From Blasia pusilla (lineage: Eukaryota > Marchantiophyta > Marchantiopsida > Blasiales), in the NCBI GenBank assembly GCA_050084515.1, contig CM114272.1, positions 35,712,001 to 35,776,000 of the forward strand: DNA of 64,000 bases, given 5' to 3'. The stretch's first letter is position 1; each line of letters starts with the position of its first letter. The position numbers were made by a program, and so were the translations under genes. Positions 11,060 to 24,973 of this stretch are shown here, one piece after another. The notes under the pieces are model-generated. The model searched no databases. It saw only the letters and a program-made list of their open reading frames with translations, and was not told the DNA's origin.

Positions 11060-14000
11060 CATCCCTAACTAACTAAAGACAAGCGCATCCAACAGACTAT
11101 GAATCTATCCATTCTACACTTCACGTTGCTTCGATGAGAACCTGCTATCGGGATCTTTGGGTCTCTTCCTAGTGAAGAAAATAAAATATATATATGTAGA
11201 AAAAGGATGGGAAACCCATCACCATACAAAGGAGGGGGCATGTAGACCTCAAGAGGCCGGAACCGGCCCGAGGAGAAAGAAGGAGGTCTTCCCTCCTAAC
11301 GACCAAAATCACCAACAGCAGAGACAATATGAGCAACACCTATAAAACTATGACTACTATTAAGTGGGCTTCTAGCATTGGCGGTTGCGTATGAATTTTT
11401 CACGAGATTTGGATGACTTCTTCCGACTTTGTGCCCAAAATAAGAAAGGCTAGCACCTATTGAAAGAAGGGGTTCTTATTTAAAGACAGTTTTAACTTTC
11501 ATATTACTAGCAAAGATTCCAAGAAAAAATATTATTTTTCATCATGGGAGACACCCTCTCCGTTTTTTAAAAAGTGGTGATTTTTTTTAATGTGCGTTTT
11601 TTCAAATTAGTTTAGTTATGTTTTTCCCAAGTCGAAGATAGAGATGCACCGCGTTAAGACCTTTTTACCTCGTTAATTTCTACTCCTCCCCGTCCCATTT
11701 AATATACTATATAGAGTAATTTCTTCATAACAATGAAACAATAAGGAGAGGTACCAAGTTGCCTTTTTGGGTGGGATGACGTGTCTCATCGAAGGACACA
11801 CGGCCGCATTTAAATGCCATCTCAAAACACCAATAATCGCACATATCTCAATTTTATTATGGGGAAAAGTAGGATTTGCGTAATCCTATCTATAATTATT
11901 AACCAATGAGCAACCTTTGAGACGTGGAGGGAGAAATTAGTTATTGAGTTGGTGTGAAGATACATGGAGAGGTTAGATGATGAGAAACTAGTGTGGGGGC
12001 CCCATTTGGGAATACCTGTTACATTATCATTGAAAAATAATCTTGTTGCATAAAGTTACTATTGTAGAGTTACTTGTTGGGGTAGTGTTGAGCCTCCTTG
12101 AAGGTTGGAACATAAGTTGGCATGTATAGGTGGTTTTTAAAATCCTTTGTGGAGCATAAGGTTTGCTACAAGGGACCTTCTTGATTAACAAAGACCTGAA
12201 TTTAGGATTTGGACAAATTTTTGTAATTGTTTGTACTAGTTGAACATTTTAGAGTTGTTACTACACACATAAATGCTCTAGCATTCCCGGAACACCAAAA
12301 AAATCCAGATAGCATATTTATGATATGCTGTAGTGCAAGCAGTGATATTGTGAAATATTTTGTGCTCTGTGGAAATTTGTGCATGTCATCAATATCCCAG
12401 TGACGGATTTGTCGTAGAGCCGTGTGCGGTGATCGATGAGGTCTAAATCCGTGAGACGAGTCCAGGAGCCGCGGTTCAAATACAGTAACCAAGTGCACAA
12501 GTCTATACGTGACAAGCATGTACCTTCAAAATTTCTAAAGCAAAGCAGGTAGGTAGTGGCCGCAAGTGCTTGCTTCTATTGTGTACCATTTGTGCATACG
12601 GAACTATGAATGAAAATAATGCAAAGGAGATATAGTGTGGAAGTGTGGACGAAATGAAAATTATGTAAATAATCAAAATATATTGAAGAATATTCTGTGA
12701 AAGGACATAAAACTGACATAAAATCTCAAAGGTAGAAGGCATATGAGGTGTTAGTAAGAAACTGAAAGTGCCAGGACTACAAACAATTGGGTGTCATAGA
12801 TCAATAGCTATGTGTAAGTGAAAACTATCCAATGGCAAGAGTGCTAACTCTCAAAGACTACAATAACACTGTGCAAAAGAATGAAACTCAAAACTCAAAT
12901 GGTGCTAGTGCCAACACTCCAATCAAACTAAAAGATATAACACCATATAATGATCGAAGAATGGCCTATGATAATCAATAGGCAGAGAATGATTACAATG
13001 TATATTAAGGTGATGTAATACAAAAACCTACTCTGATTTCTGTATTCATATCATGTGCATTGGTTCAACTCTCAACAAACATGTTCATCATCCGGCTATA
13101 ATTATGTGGTACAGACATCTACAAAAACTAATACTCTATCATATTAATTGTTAGACGCAATGCCTCATGACATGTCTTTACAGTTCAAAATTGATGCAGT
13201 TGTCTGAGAAAGAAAATATGCGCTGAATGGAAATTAATAGCTAAACGAAACCAAATGGTGGCAATGTCTTAATTCTCCCCTAATGCTAACTCGAACTTCA
13301 AAATTTGTAAAGTTGCAGAAACATTTGAGTTGATCGACGCTGTCTGCTTTAAAAACTGCTATTAACTTTCTTGCAGATGTCTATAAATGTTTTAGTTGTG
13401 CTTCAATCCTTGTCAACCTTCCGCACACTATAACTAAGCTTCTCTGTGCTAGATGAAGATCAGGTCGCCATTGCTTTCTTGTAGGTGTTTGAGCTCATGA
13501 CAATGGAGGATCTTGAGTGAGCAGAAGACTTTTTAGAGGAACTATTTTTTATAACATACTGGCGCATGGATGATTAGAGCAAAGATCCTTCAAACCTTAG
13601 TGTGTGAACTCGATTATCATTTTTAATAGATGAATTCCATAGTGAAACAAAACATGTCATGGGTGTTGGTAGATTACATAAGTATACTAAATAGGAGCTT
13701 ACGTCGTAAGTTCACCCACCATACGCAATGTAAGCCATATTGACTTGGATGTGTATTGCGCGGTGCTCCACAACTTTGTATGAATATGTGAGGAAAAGGA
13801 AATAATAATAAGGATAGAATAACTGGATGAAGCGAGACATAATAAAGATAGATTGTTGAATGGAGCACCATAAATGTTGATTAGACGTAGTGCTTAAGAA
13901 TATAGGCAAAGGTTGGAATTTCTTACTTAAAAAATTGGAAATGAACCGGTTTGTGTTGTAATGGCTGTAGTTTATAATGCCACTTTGGACTTTTCAGAAT

Positions 14001-14600
14001 TCTGAATGATGCATTCCCATCAACCATCAACATTTAACCCTACGACTAACCTACCACCGTAGACTACATAGTGGTACTATACAACCTCATATGCAATGGA
14101 GATCATTAGGTGGCAGTTTCTAATGACATGATGACAAGAACTATAAAGAACTTGGAGGCATTTAAGGCTTGTACATTACCTCACAAATTTTTGGTCGAGC
14201 ATTTCCGTGAACGACGTAACGCGATATGACATTATATACTACAATGTAGAAACCATAAAATAGATGGTCTAATGTAGAGTAAGGCTCCAATGGGTGCATA
14301 TGTTAGACCACCAAAGAATAGACACAAGTAATAGCACTCGTGTGTTCGACTTGCACACCGTCCAACATCACAAGCCATAGATCATACTAAATAGAGGATT
14401 GTATCCATGAAGTCTATCGACGACCCCCGCTGTCTACATGACAACGAGTCTTCAATACAAACCCGTGTAGCATGTACACAACATTGGCAAGTGAATTGTA
14501 TTGGTCCACGTCACTTTAGGAATTCGTTGGAGCACTCTCATGTCGTTGCGAAAAAAATGTTGCTTTGCAAGCCCCTCCGGGGGAACCACAACTTAAGACA
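11060..14600. other. AT-rich intergenic stretch, nothing recognised
   Basis: ORFs are short, and none resembles a known protein. I saw no LTR, terminal inverted repeat or RNA gene here. Confidence 0.4.
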
Positions 14601-14601
14601 C

Positions 14602-15130
14602 ACATCGAGATGAGGAGTATCAAAATATCTCCAATCGCCCCCCTAGCTGGTGGTTAGGTCCCTCTTACTCCATATATCCATCTATCTCTACCTCTCATGA
14701 CATACATCTCTAAGACACTAAGAGCAAAATGGTCGGTGCTCACGTGGCCCTATCGTTAGTCGTCTTCTTATCGTCCATGTGATAGACACAAGTTGGAATC
14801 TATAACTACCTACTCTATGTACATCTGGGGCACATCTATTGCCATAAGTTAAGGGCATGTTCTGTTCATGAGACCACAGATTAGTCGGTTTGTCCCACCA
14901 CGCCGCTTGTTGCCGCATATTACATGTCTTAGTGAAAGGGAATGTATATTGAGTGTCGCATGTTTGGGTTGAGTGATTGAAGGATTACTTGCAAGATATT
15001 GGAGATATTTTGATACTCCTCATCTTGATGTATGGTTTTTATGAGTTAACATGGGATCGTGCATGTTTGTATGTGTGTTCAGTAACAACGTTGTATGTTG
15101 TGTAGCGATGTGTATGCGCACGACATGATA
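14602..15130. mobile_element. Relic LTR ends of the same gypsy family as the 50-58 kb element, in inverted arrangement
   Basis: A 34-bp block at 14602-14635 is repeated in reverse complement at 14998-15031 with one mismatch (TTGGAGATATTTTGATACTCC...). Next to the left copy, TCGCCCCCCTAGCTGG (14635-14650) matches the polypurine-tract complement next to the LTR at 50720. Following the right copy, TGTATGTTGTGTAGCGATGTG and TATGCGCACGACA (about 15090-15125) match the start of the LTR at 50583-50719. I read this as two LTR starts of this family facing opposite ways with about 360 bp between them. Confidence 0.55.
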
Positions 15131-15139
15131 ATCCTATAG

Positions 15140-18100
15140 AGACACATGTCATGCTGCATATCTCTTCCCATAATGGTTATAAGTCTTCACAATTATGAGA
15201 TGTGAGCATTGATTTGCAAATTGGTGCACATAAGCTTGTGAGGCAGGTGGATAGTTGTTTATTTGTTCCAAAGCAAGAGGAATCAAGAAATAGTTGTGCT
15301 CCTATATTGATGATGTTAGAACGTTTAATTGCAGACCACATTCATCATATGGTAGTATCCGAAAGAAGGTGCAAGAATGTTGAATTTCTTTGGAGGGATG
15401 AACATGGGTTTTTCTACAATAATGTAGGTCAACACACATGTACATTAGTATTTATATGTCAAGAGAGATGAGATTGCATAACTACTCTTATTACCCCATG
15501 TGGTAAGGTTGATCTAGTAGTACACTAGCTAAGTTGCTACCTATATAAAAATATATATGGGTCTCATGGCCAAAATACTTTGCTTATGGATATTCCATTG
15601 TTTAGAGAGTAGGATTTGGGCAATGTTGGCACAATTCATTTAGTGATCATGAATTTTCGTATTAAGGTTATGCATCGATTAGATGTGGCTCGGTTGGAAG
15701 ATTTGAGGTTGAGCATATTTTGGGAGATGTTGTAAGTATTATGACAGTTATAGAAGAGTCAAACATATTCTCTAGCATACCTTTTTGGAGAATTTGGCAT
15801 TGTTAGGAGACACTCATCCACATGTAATAAAAAGTAGCAAAATTTTAGATGCGGCAAGTATTGGATCATTCAAGATTTTGGTGGATGAACCTTGTACCTT
15901 TGATATTATAGGTACAAAGGCGAGCTTCTAGAGAGCATTTCACTTGATAGTGGATGTTATCTTACATCCATGACGATAATCTCAAGTTTTGACTCATGAT
16001 GAGATACAATTGTTGGTTGTAACCACTACAATGGGGGACATCATCGCCCATAGTGGTAAGCTTTTAGCATCATGTGCCTTTTTTCAAGAAGGATTAGGCA
16101 TGATAGGGGATGTCTAGGGGCAAGGATTAGAGGATTCTAGTGTTGACCGATGAGAGCAAATGATGGATTTCTCTTTGTGTTTGATGATAGTGCCAAAAAT
16201 ATCAAAGGCATCAGAAAGATAGGTGTTGGATGATCCAATGAACCTAAAATATATCATATGGATATTTTTCTAAGGTTTGGTTGAACAACAATGGATGTTA
16301 GTGACATTTATTTTGCCATATCCACATATTGGCACATTGCCCATAGAGACTTTGATGCTTTGGCTCAGAGTGAGACAAGTAGAAATTGAAACCCATGGAC
16401 TTCCTAAAATTTCATTAAAATGGAGAGTGAAAATAAGGCCAAATTAACACTTGTTCTTTTATTCAAATATAGAGCATGAAGTTGGAGATCATGATGATGT
16501 TTGTAGCAAAGGTGACCAAGATTCTTAAGTTGCAACCACACACCATACCTTATTCTTCTTCTGAGGTCAAATGGAGACTTCAGAGTTTATGGTAGGTCTC
16601 AAGTTGACAAGAGGAGGAGGACAAAAAATACACTCCTCGAGTAACGCTAATCAATTATTCGCAACGAGCTAATATATATATACGCCTCACGTAGACTCTT
16701 CATTATCTGCTTATAGAAGTCGTAGATCTCATAACGGTTTTCCATTAGCCCCCTCTCCAAGTGCTAAAAAATAATGTTCCATGTTGTGAAAGGGTTGAAC
16801 TTTCCATAGTATCGTGACAACAACTCCATAACTTTGCTATGAAGTCATGTAACTTGATGGTATCTATAACCTCCAAAAATTTGTCGCGCTCTACCCTAGT
16901 CATCCATCTCATACAACCACAAGGTAAGACTTGTCAACATCCAAAAATGGGACCAAAAACTCATCTTCTAAATCCTCCCCTTTGTTTGAGGATAACACAG
17001 AGGGGGTTCGAGTAAGTTCCTCACATGAAGATCCTTAATACCTCATATTCCTTCATGTGGCCCCTCCGTAACTACTCTCACCACCTTGCCTCTCAAATTC
17101 CCAAAAAGACACCGTCATGATGCTCGTTCCCCTCTCATATAATCATCCCTTGCGCTCCCTAAACAAGCACTCAACTTCTCAACTTAAGAAGGTGGGACTT
17201 GAATCTACTTTCTCATACAGTGGCAATACACGGTGTAGGATGATAAACTCTTTAGTGTAAGTCCTTGAGACTCAATATAACATAAAAAAACAAAGATCTC
17301 TCCAAGGCATTCCATATGGGGCTATGTCTCAACCCCATGCATTAAAATGCTTAATACATCTCTAGAGATGCATTAAGATCTATCCATCCACATAACAACT
17401 CATACGCACAATACTCTAAGAAAAACCTTCATGCTTGAAAGATTAGGACTAGGATGGGTAGCATGAAACACACCAATGGAGTTGCTTCATGGAAATCGAG
17501 AACTTATCACAAGTGCAGTTGCGCCACCAAACTTCTCATGTCTTTAGCAAGATGTCCTCTTGGATGCTAATGTGTTAGCTCACTACTACTCCTTAATTCA
17601 CAATGTCGTGTAGCAACAAGTGGCATCACATCCTTTATTGATACATACTCCCCTCCTTTTGGAATGCACCTGATGGCGCAATGTGACAATAAGTAAGTTG
17701 ACATGGCAATAAATTGCGCGTTGTGGTACAACGGCCTGAAAGACTACACAATCGACTAGGAGCATCTTCCGTGCATTATGCATGATGATCCTAAATTTGA
17801 CAATGTGGCTCAATCACATCACTCGAAAGTGCACCTAAGATTATTGGTCAATTTCCAAAAATGATTGGTTTCTCCACATAAGACCTCTTCAACGATGATA
17901 TCTATGAAAGAAAATTGTAATCCATAAACGCAAGTTAATGATGTTGTGGCTAGACAAAAAATGATCACACGGGCTAGTCAGAAGCAACATTGTCGTGCAA
18001 CTACTCCTCTTGAATATCAATCTCAAGTGTTGTGGAAGTGTATATTCAGTAGGACACACTCACATTGTTGATTTGTACCCAAACACACTCACATTAGTTT

Positions 18101-21100
18101 GGTTTGGTTTAATCAACCTTCCCACTCCCCAAGTTCTTAACTCGTATCATTCATCAAGCTCAACCCTCGTAATTCCTCACTTCCTAACATGGACAAGTCT
18201 TCCTAGACTTAGGATAGACTTTCTGGATAGTCCAAGCATCTAAAATGGTGCTCGCACATCTAGCGGTCCCAACTGTCCCATGGACTTTGCATGAGCCCTT
18301 AACTAAAACCCACGAATTGAGTCTCAAGTTGGGATGCAAAAGTGACCTCCAAAATTCTCTCTCTTGGACTTGGCTTGGTGTCGCACCCCAACACCAATCT
18401 TCGATCCATTACATGCCCTTGGTTTTCCTTGTGGCTCCCCGAAGTGGAGTTCAGGTCCCAAGGACCCTTGGAGACCCTCCCCCTTACATATACTTATGGG
18501 GTTCTCCGCCCTCCCCTCACATTTGGGAGAGTACTCTGAGGCCGCTCATTTTGGCCCTCAACCCAATTGTCCTTCCAATAGTTTTCAGGAAGTTTCTCGA
18601 CCTTTTCTGATGCATTTATTAAGATCTTTGGTTTGTTGGAAATTTCTTTGCGTAAGCTTTCCACTGCCATCTTACTAGCTGGTCCGAAACGCTGCTTGAG
18701 TTTGTTCGTTATAACCTAAAATACAATGAAACCCTAAAGGCTAGTCAAGCTCTAAGTCCGGTTCTCATCCTCTTTGGCAACTCACTCTTCTTAGACTCAA
18801 CTCCTCTCAAGTCTTGGTTCACATTTGGCCCATGATACTTTGAGTCGCGATTGTTAACACATGTACATGAAACACTTAACCTTACTCGCGTCTCACATCT
18901 TCTGTGACGTCTCCTTTAAGAGACTCCTCTACGATTGTGCATCCATCCTAGCGTGAGCCTACAAAAGTCCTAATGTTTCGCATCGATGCACGTTTGGTTA
19001 TGAGGGTCACGACAAAGATGGTCGATTGTTAGCCAACACGGATTTGGGCTAGATTGACATAAATGTGGGTGTAGGATGACATAGTGTGGTATGCATCACA
19101 TGATGGGGAAAATTTGGAATTTATGTGAATGGGTCAAATTCATCCTAAAATGGCAACATGGTAATCAAGTAGTGATGTGCAAGTCATAGTCAAATCGGGA
19201 AGAATCCACAATACTTCAAAAATTCACCATGATATGATGTGTCTCTCATATTACTACATCATACACACCTATCATTTCATATGGCATGCCTCTTGGTAGG
19301 TACATTCTATGGCTAAGATCCACCTTAAGGATAAGGTTTGCCATGTACATTATGTTGGCTATGGCCATGGTTATACCTACGATCCTCATCATGTTTTCTC
19401 CATAATTTGGCCCATGTGTGTTTTTTTTGCATATGTACATTTTTTTGGATAGTATTCCTTATTTCAAGATCTATGACCTACAAAAGATTTATCAACATAT
19501 AAGGTTCAATCTATCACTAACAAAGATCCTTATGCAGTGTGTGGTATTTTATTGAAAAATTGACAATGCTTATGAACATATATTGACCTATAGAAACAAC
19601 AAATAATAACCCTTTATCCTCATATATTTTCCCATAACCCACTTTATGGAGAAATAGATCTTCTAACTATATTTTTTGCCAAAATTTTTGCAACGCTTTG
19701 GCATGCACTAGTTATACATGAAGGAATCTCTAAAATAATGTAAAAACGCCAAGCTAAGAATCGGAAGGACATTGCTAGGAGAAACGTGATGGGGAAAAAA
19801 ATCCCCAACTTGCAAAATCAATGAAAGTGGCACATCTCCAACTCCAACACTCCCACTTTGTGAACCTCTCTCTCTCTTTCGTGAAGCTCTTTTTCCCTCT
19901 TAGTAAAATCCAAATCTATTCCCTCTTAGTCAAATCAAAATCAAAGCACACACTCACACTTCATGGTATATGAGGGAAGGGGAAACCTTTCAAGATCTAT
20001 ATTTCTCAAGTTGAGACTAAGTAATGCTTCTTCTTTTGGTAAGTGTAGTTGGTGGTCTACACCATTTTTTCTTCTATTTTTGTGTGGTCATGGGACATGT
20101 ATAGCCTTATGAAAAATTCTTTCTAGATTCTCTCATTATAATTAGAAGCATTTTTTGAGAGACAAACCGATTTGTATACCAAAGAAAGAAGAGGTGTTGG
20201 AAAGTTGATACTACATTTGTAATTAGAGGGTGGCTTGGGGTCCTTCAAGAGTTAAGAACTATAAATATAGATGGTCCCATTAGACTACTAGTTATTTTAA
20301 AATCATGACATTTCTAGTGTTTATGATTCTAGGAAGATGGTTGAAATTCTAGATCTTGTCTTCATTTAGTGAATAATGACAAGCGTATAAGCGATTAGAC
20401 CTTTGTGGAACATCATAAAATAGAAAATTTTACCTATTCCCATAGAATGAAGGTTGGAATATTGGCCATTAAAGATTTAGATTATTGATTGATCTTTGAT
20501 GAAATGAGAATGTTCTTCACAAAACATTTGCAAGATTACAAAAAGGCTTCTACATCATTATATAGTACATGCTTTGTATCGCTACAATGATATTCATAAC
20601 GAGATATGAGCATTGAAGTTGGGGATCTTGTATGGATAAGACTAACAACAAATCGACTATCTTTAAGTATCTTCGGTGAGATAGCTCCAAGATATGCAAT
20701 AACTTAGTTGGCTGCATCTCCTTAGCAGAAGTTGATAAAGTTTTTAACTCTTGAAAATGATTGAGAGGGGGTTGTAGAGATTACATTCCCACACTGGATC
20801 TAGCAAGTATTACCTAAATGTGAAATAGACCATTTTTGTTAGTCCAAAGTTGCTAGATTCTTGAAGGACCTAGCTAGCTCAAGTTAAACTATTTATCCTA
20901 CAACTTCAACTTGGATCTTTTCACTTAATTTGGTGTCCTTAGATGCAAATTTTGACCAAGTTTGAGCAAGAAATGAACAAATACAAACTCTTTGGAGATC
21001 TTGATCTGGATTTCCCCGAATGCATTATTGATTATATCAAATTTTGGTAGATCTTCAAGATGACTCCCACATGTGAGTTTGATAAAATCATACATATCAA
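15140..21100. other. AT-rich intergenic stretch, no confident gene
   Basis: A plus-strand frame at 15202-15471 and scattered shorter frames look like worn transposon coding sequence, but I cannot assign them. No LTR pair was found. Local GC falls at 19.4-21 kb. Confidence 0.35.
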
Positions 21101-21141
21101 TTTTGAGTTGAATAAATGAAAAAGAAGAATTTATAATTTTC

Positions 21142-21234
21142 TCTATGAAATAGAGAACGGGAAATGGAAAAGAAGAGTTTATAAAAGGAGAATTCCCGTT
21201 CTCTATTTCATAGAACGGGAATTCTCCTTTTATA
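21142..21234. repeat. Overlapping perfect hairpins that compete for the same arm
   Basis: Arms 21180-21202 and 21212-21234 are perfect 23-bp inverted repeats around the 9-base loop CTATTTCAT. In addition 21142-21163 (TCTATGAAATAGAGAACGGG...) is the perfect reverse complement of 21193-21214. The middle segment can therefore pair with either its left or its right neighbour. No gene covers it. Confidence 0.9.
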
Positions 21235-22775
21235 TCCACTTGGAAAAAAAAATCCACACGTGGATATTCTCACATTCTTGAATTGAAGAGTTGACATCGA
21301 TTCTCATGTGCAAGGACTAACATGTCGTCGACGATTTTATTTCAACCAATGCGGACAAAGGAATCATACAAAAGAGAATGATCGACATAATTCCCCTTTA
21401 GGCTTGAATTCTATGAAGCTTGAATAGGAACCGTCTTCTATATTTCACGCTTGTTTAATTTTATTTTTTAAATATTATAGATAGAACATGTTGGAATTTG
21501 AAAAGTTTCAACTTATTCCAATGGCTAGTTATCTGCAACCTATAATAATCCCCAAAATTGTAGTAGGCAATAACTACACTAACTAGAATTAGTGGAATGA
21601 ATGGAAAAGAAGTTCCATCCAATGAACTCTTATGAATGTGTGTAGTACATGCCGATCGCAATCTATTGGATTTTAAAAGATTAAAGATAGATAAGACAAA
21701 GGAAAAAATTTGCAACCCGTATAACTTTGAGGGGTTCCAACCAACTAATTAGTGAATAAGAAAATATTTGCAACACATCATAATCCAATAGATTATAAAT
21801 CACAAACTAAATTTTGACATGATAGTGTTGAGAAGTTTGCAACCCAAGGAAATGATAAGTAGATTGCAAGGAGGAGTTCTTGAGAGGGTATGAAGCCTCA
21901 ACCAACACGTTTGAAGTTGTCTTCAGCTCGTAAGATTTTGACAAGTTACAACAAATAACTCTTACAATTGAACCAATTAAAGGTTATAACTCATCATAAT
22001 GTAACAAGTTGTCGCCACATCTTAATAGATATTTGGTAGAAGGTTGCAACATGAACCAACACAAGAATTGAGAGAAGTATGGGCACCACCAAATATCCCT
22101 TTGGTGATGATTGGTGGAAGGTTGTAGCTTGTCGCATTTCGATGGGTTACATACAACAACTTTTATGATTGGGCCAAAGTGTGCGACCTGTTGGATTCCA
22201 ACAAGTTGCAACCATATTCTCATAAAAGATCTGGCCAAAGGTTGGAATCCCCATGAGTCATACTCGTTACACTCGAGTCTCAATATGAACCAATGTGGCA
22301 ATTCATGGAAGGATAAATATCACTAAATATAGCTCTTCACCTTCTATGAAAGGTGAATCTACTGAAGGTTGCAAGTTTTATTTGGAGGATGAAGTGCTTT
22401 CATTGACGGACACACCTACTAATTGATGTTTGGGGATGTAATGGTTGGATCAATTGTCACATAGATGTTTTCCAATCTCGAATGATTGGAAGCGTACATA
22501 TGGAGGCGATGGATGGTGGGATCATTTTTAGCACATTTTCTAGAACCTCATTTTCCTCCCATCGCCTTTATTTCCTAACCCTCCAATGTTAACACTATTG
22601 ATGTCGAAAATTGAGAAGTGGAGCTATTTTGTGGTATTATTAGTCAAGATTCAAAAATATTTCGTCAACTTTAAGGTGTCCATCTTCATGTGCATCAATA
22701 TAATCCCACGGAAGAAGGCAAAAGCATCCAAAATGGGGACTCAAACTCCTTGAACACCAAAGATACTTGGATCCC

Positions 22776-23020
22776 CTTCTCTTGAAAGATGATTTTTACC
22801 CGACGTGAAGAAATTGAACATGATGAACGGGAATTAGAAATGAGGAAGCATGAGATCCAAGATAAGGATGCATTGGAGAAACTTTGAAAACATGCCAAGA
22901 AAGCGCAAGTTGATATAAAGAAATTAGAGAGGAAAGAAATTGCAAACAAAGCGGAGCTCGAGAACAATAGAGAGTTAGATTTGAAGAAAAGCTAAGATCA
23001 TCGAAGCATGTATGGAGAAG
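22776..23020 (+). pseudogene. Broken coiled-coil coding fragment
   Basis: Read in the plus frame this stretch gives charged heptad-like sequence (RREEIEHDERELEMRKHE, KKAQVDIKKLERKEIANKAE) interrupted by stop codons and with no clear start. Composition is that of a long coiled coil. I do not recognise the parent protein. Confidence 0.3.
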
Positions 23021-23449
23021 GAAATATCTAAAGATACCATGGACGTTGAGATGCTTATTCTCTATGCACAAGTTAAGATATGGAGGAAAGAATTTAAGGT
23101 GTCCAGTGAGAGATGGATCCTCCATCTCTCGTTATGCAAAGAGTGACATTGAAACATGAATTATCAACTCTGAATTATTGTGAACCAATCTTTCCATATG
23201 ACCCCCAATTAATAGGACCAAAAGTATTTCTAAGAGAAATCTAATGACACATGTCCAACATCTAAATTTTTTTTTTGTTAGGACCCGTGAGGGGACCGTG
23301 TCCACTGCACGATCCCATGACCCTAAACGCCCCATTCCACTAAGAGAATGCCCCCTACCCGAATGCCCATGCCGTATGTTCTGGGCTCAAGGGACACGTG
23401 ATGTTCTCTCCGGTGTCGCCATTTGAAAATCACTCCTCCAATAATTTAT

Positions 23450-23652
23450 AATTTAATTTGCGGAGTGGTCTACCCTACGGTTATGATATGGCGACATCTC
23501 CGGAACACGACACGTGTTCCTACACCCTATGGGTATTTCAGGAGGAGGTGTATTAACACGGGACAGGGAGGGTATTCACAAGGAGGGCATATTCGCAAGA
23601 GACGGGACCGTATATGCACAAGACCACGGTCCGACGTGGGCACTAACTAGTA
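23450..23652. repeat. Dispersed repeat, copy 1 (upstream of eIF1)
   Basis: It shares ordered blocks with 30695-30880: TAATTT(G/A)CGGA(G/A)TGGTCT, TACGGTT, ACACGAC, GTGTATTAACA, ACCGTATATGCA and GGGCACTAACT. Spacing is similar. This copy is GC-richer and lies about 1.3 kb upstream of the eIF1 start. It may be an old LTR or a MITE; no coding sequence is seen. Confidence 0.6.
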
Positions 23653-23899
23653 ATATAGATGTGTCCTCCACTTACTATATACATTTCCCCATGATCACTA
23701 AATTTATTTTCCTTTAATCATAGTAGTTTGTCATGGCTCCATAATTACTTTTCCCCGTTTGTCTTTTCATCTCCAAATTATTTTTAATCGACGGGAATAT
23801 TTTCCACTGCATACGAAGAATTATAATTAAAAATCGCATTTCAATCGCTTGACAGGTTCGATAATGGGAGGCCATTAGCTGGCTTTGTGATTATTTTAT

Positions 23900-24910
23900 T
23901 TATTAATGCCTTTCAGCCAGTAGTACGATGTTATTGACCTGGTACCGTCCACGTGGGATGTCGGTGGAGTTTTCCGCTAACAGGAAAACCGGCGCGTGTC
24001 GCCTCATGACCGGAGAGTCGCGGTGAGAGAATGTGCCGGGTAGTCCACCGAATGACCGGCGTGAGTCTGACTCCCTGAGCCTGATGCCGGGGCTCCGAGC
24101 TGTCAATCTGGAATCGAACCGCCCAGAATTGCACGGATTGTCGTGTTGTGAGGTGCCCGGCTGACCGTGGCGATCCGGAAGCGGCGCAAGAAACCGGTGC
24201 CCCACTAGGAAGTAGCCGGGTGGGTAGGAAGGGCCACAGCATCTGTCGAGGAAGACGCCGGTGATTCATTCGTTCGGTCTGGGGACGTGCGGAGCCCGGA
24301 CTGAAGGTTGGGCTTACCGTGGGTGAAGTTAACCCTAGGGCTAGGCCGCGTTGCTGCAACCCAGCCGTTGCTGACGCTCCTGCTTCGTCGCGCCTTTATT
24401 GTGGCCCGGCCGCAGGGTGCGAGGCGAAAGCAGGTGAGGAAGCTGCGGGCAAGACAGACAAACCCGTTCTCGCGATTTCCAGCCGCGTTGAGTTGTCTGT
24501 GCCGTGCCGTGCTGTCTGTGAGTGTGTATGTGTGTGGGCTCGCAACAGGAGTTGAGTAAAAGAGGAAGAGGGAGCGGTGTTGTATTTGTTTCCATCACGG
24601 GAGCGTTTCTAATCGCCTGAGTTCTTCTGTCTCCGCCGTGCGCGATCTACCTTTTGCTGTGCCTTAAGGTGCCTATCCAGATCTAAGTCTTGGAGGAGTT
24701 GTTGGTTGTTTTGGAAGGAGAGCGAGGACGACTTGGCGTGCGCACTGAGAATTGTTTTTCGCGTGTTATTGTGATTAGGTGTAGTACTCGGAGACGCTGA
24801 TGCTTGTTAGCGCTTGCGCAATGATTCCTCCTCTTTTGGTACTCTCCATCTTCCTTGGTTCTTTCGTGGCATCGGAAACGACTCCTTAGGCCTCTTATTG
24901 GCTTTTGCAG
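23900..24910 (+). promoter_or_regulatory. GC-rich promoter and 5' untranslated region of eIF1, probably with a 5'-UTR intron
   Basis: GC content rises sharply from about 23.9 kb in otherwise AT-rich DNA and leads into the eIF1 gene. TTGGCTTTTGCAG|GTTGAAAG at 24910 is a good splice acceptor 64 bp before the start codon, so the leader is probably spliced; I could not choose the donor. The transcription start cannot be placed by eye. Confidence 0.4.
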
Positions 24911-24973
24911 GTTGAAAGAAGGAGGACGGTTGCCAGCAGACCGCCGGTCGTCGGTGTGCAACAGTTAAGGTTC

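Noticed and set aside
24100-24130. GGTTCGATTCC-like T-arm of a possible tRNA (minus strand)
   Set aside because: No matching T stem, acceptor stem or D arm could be formed around it.
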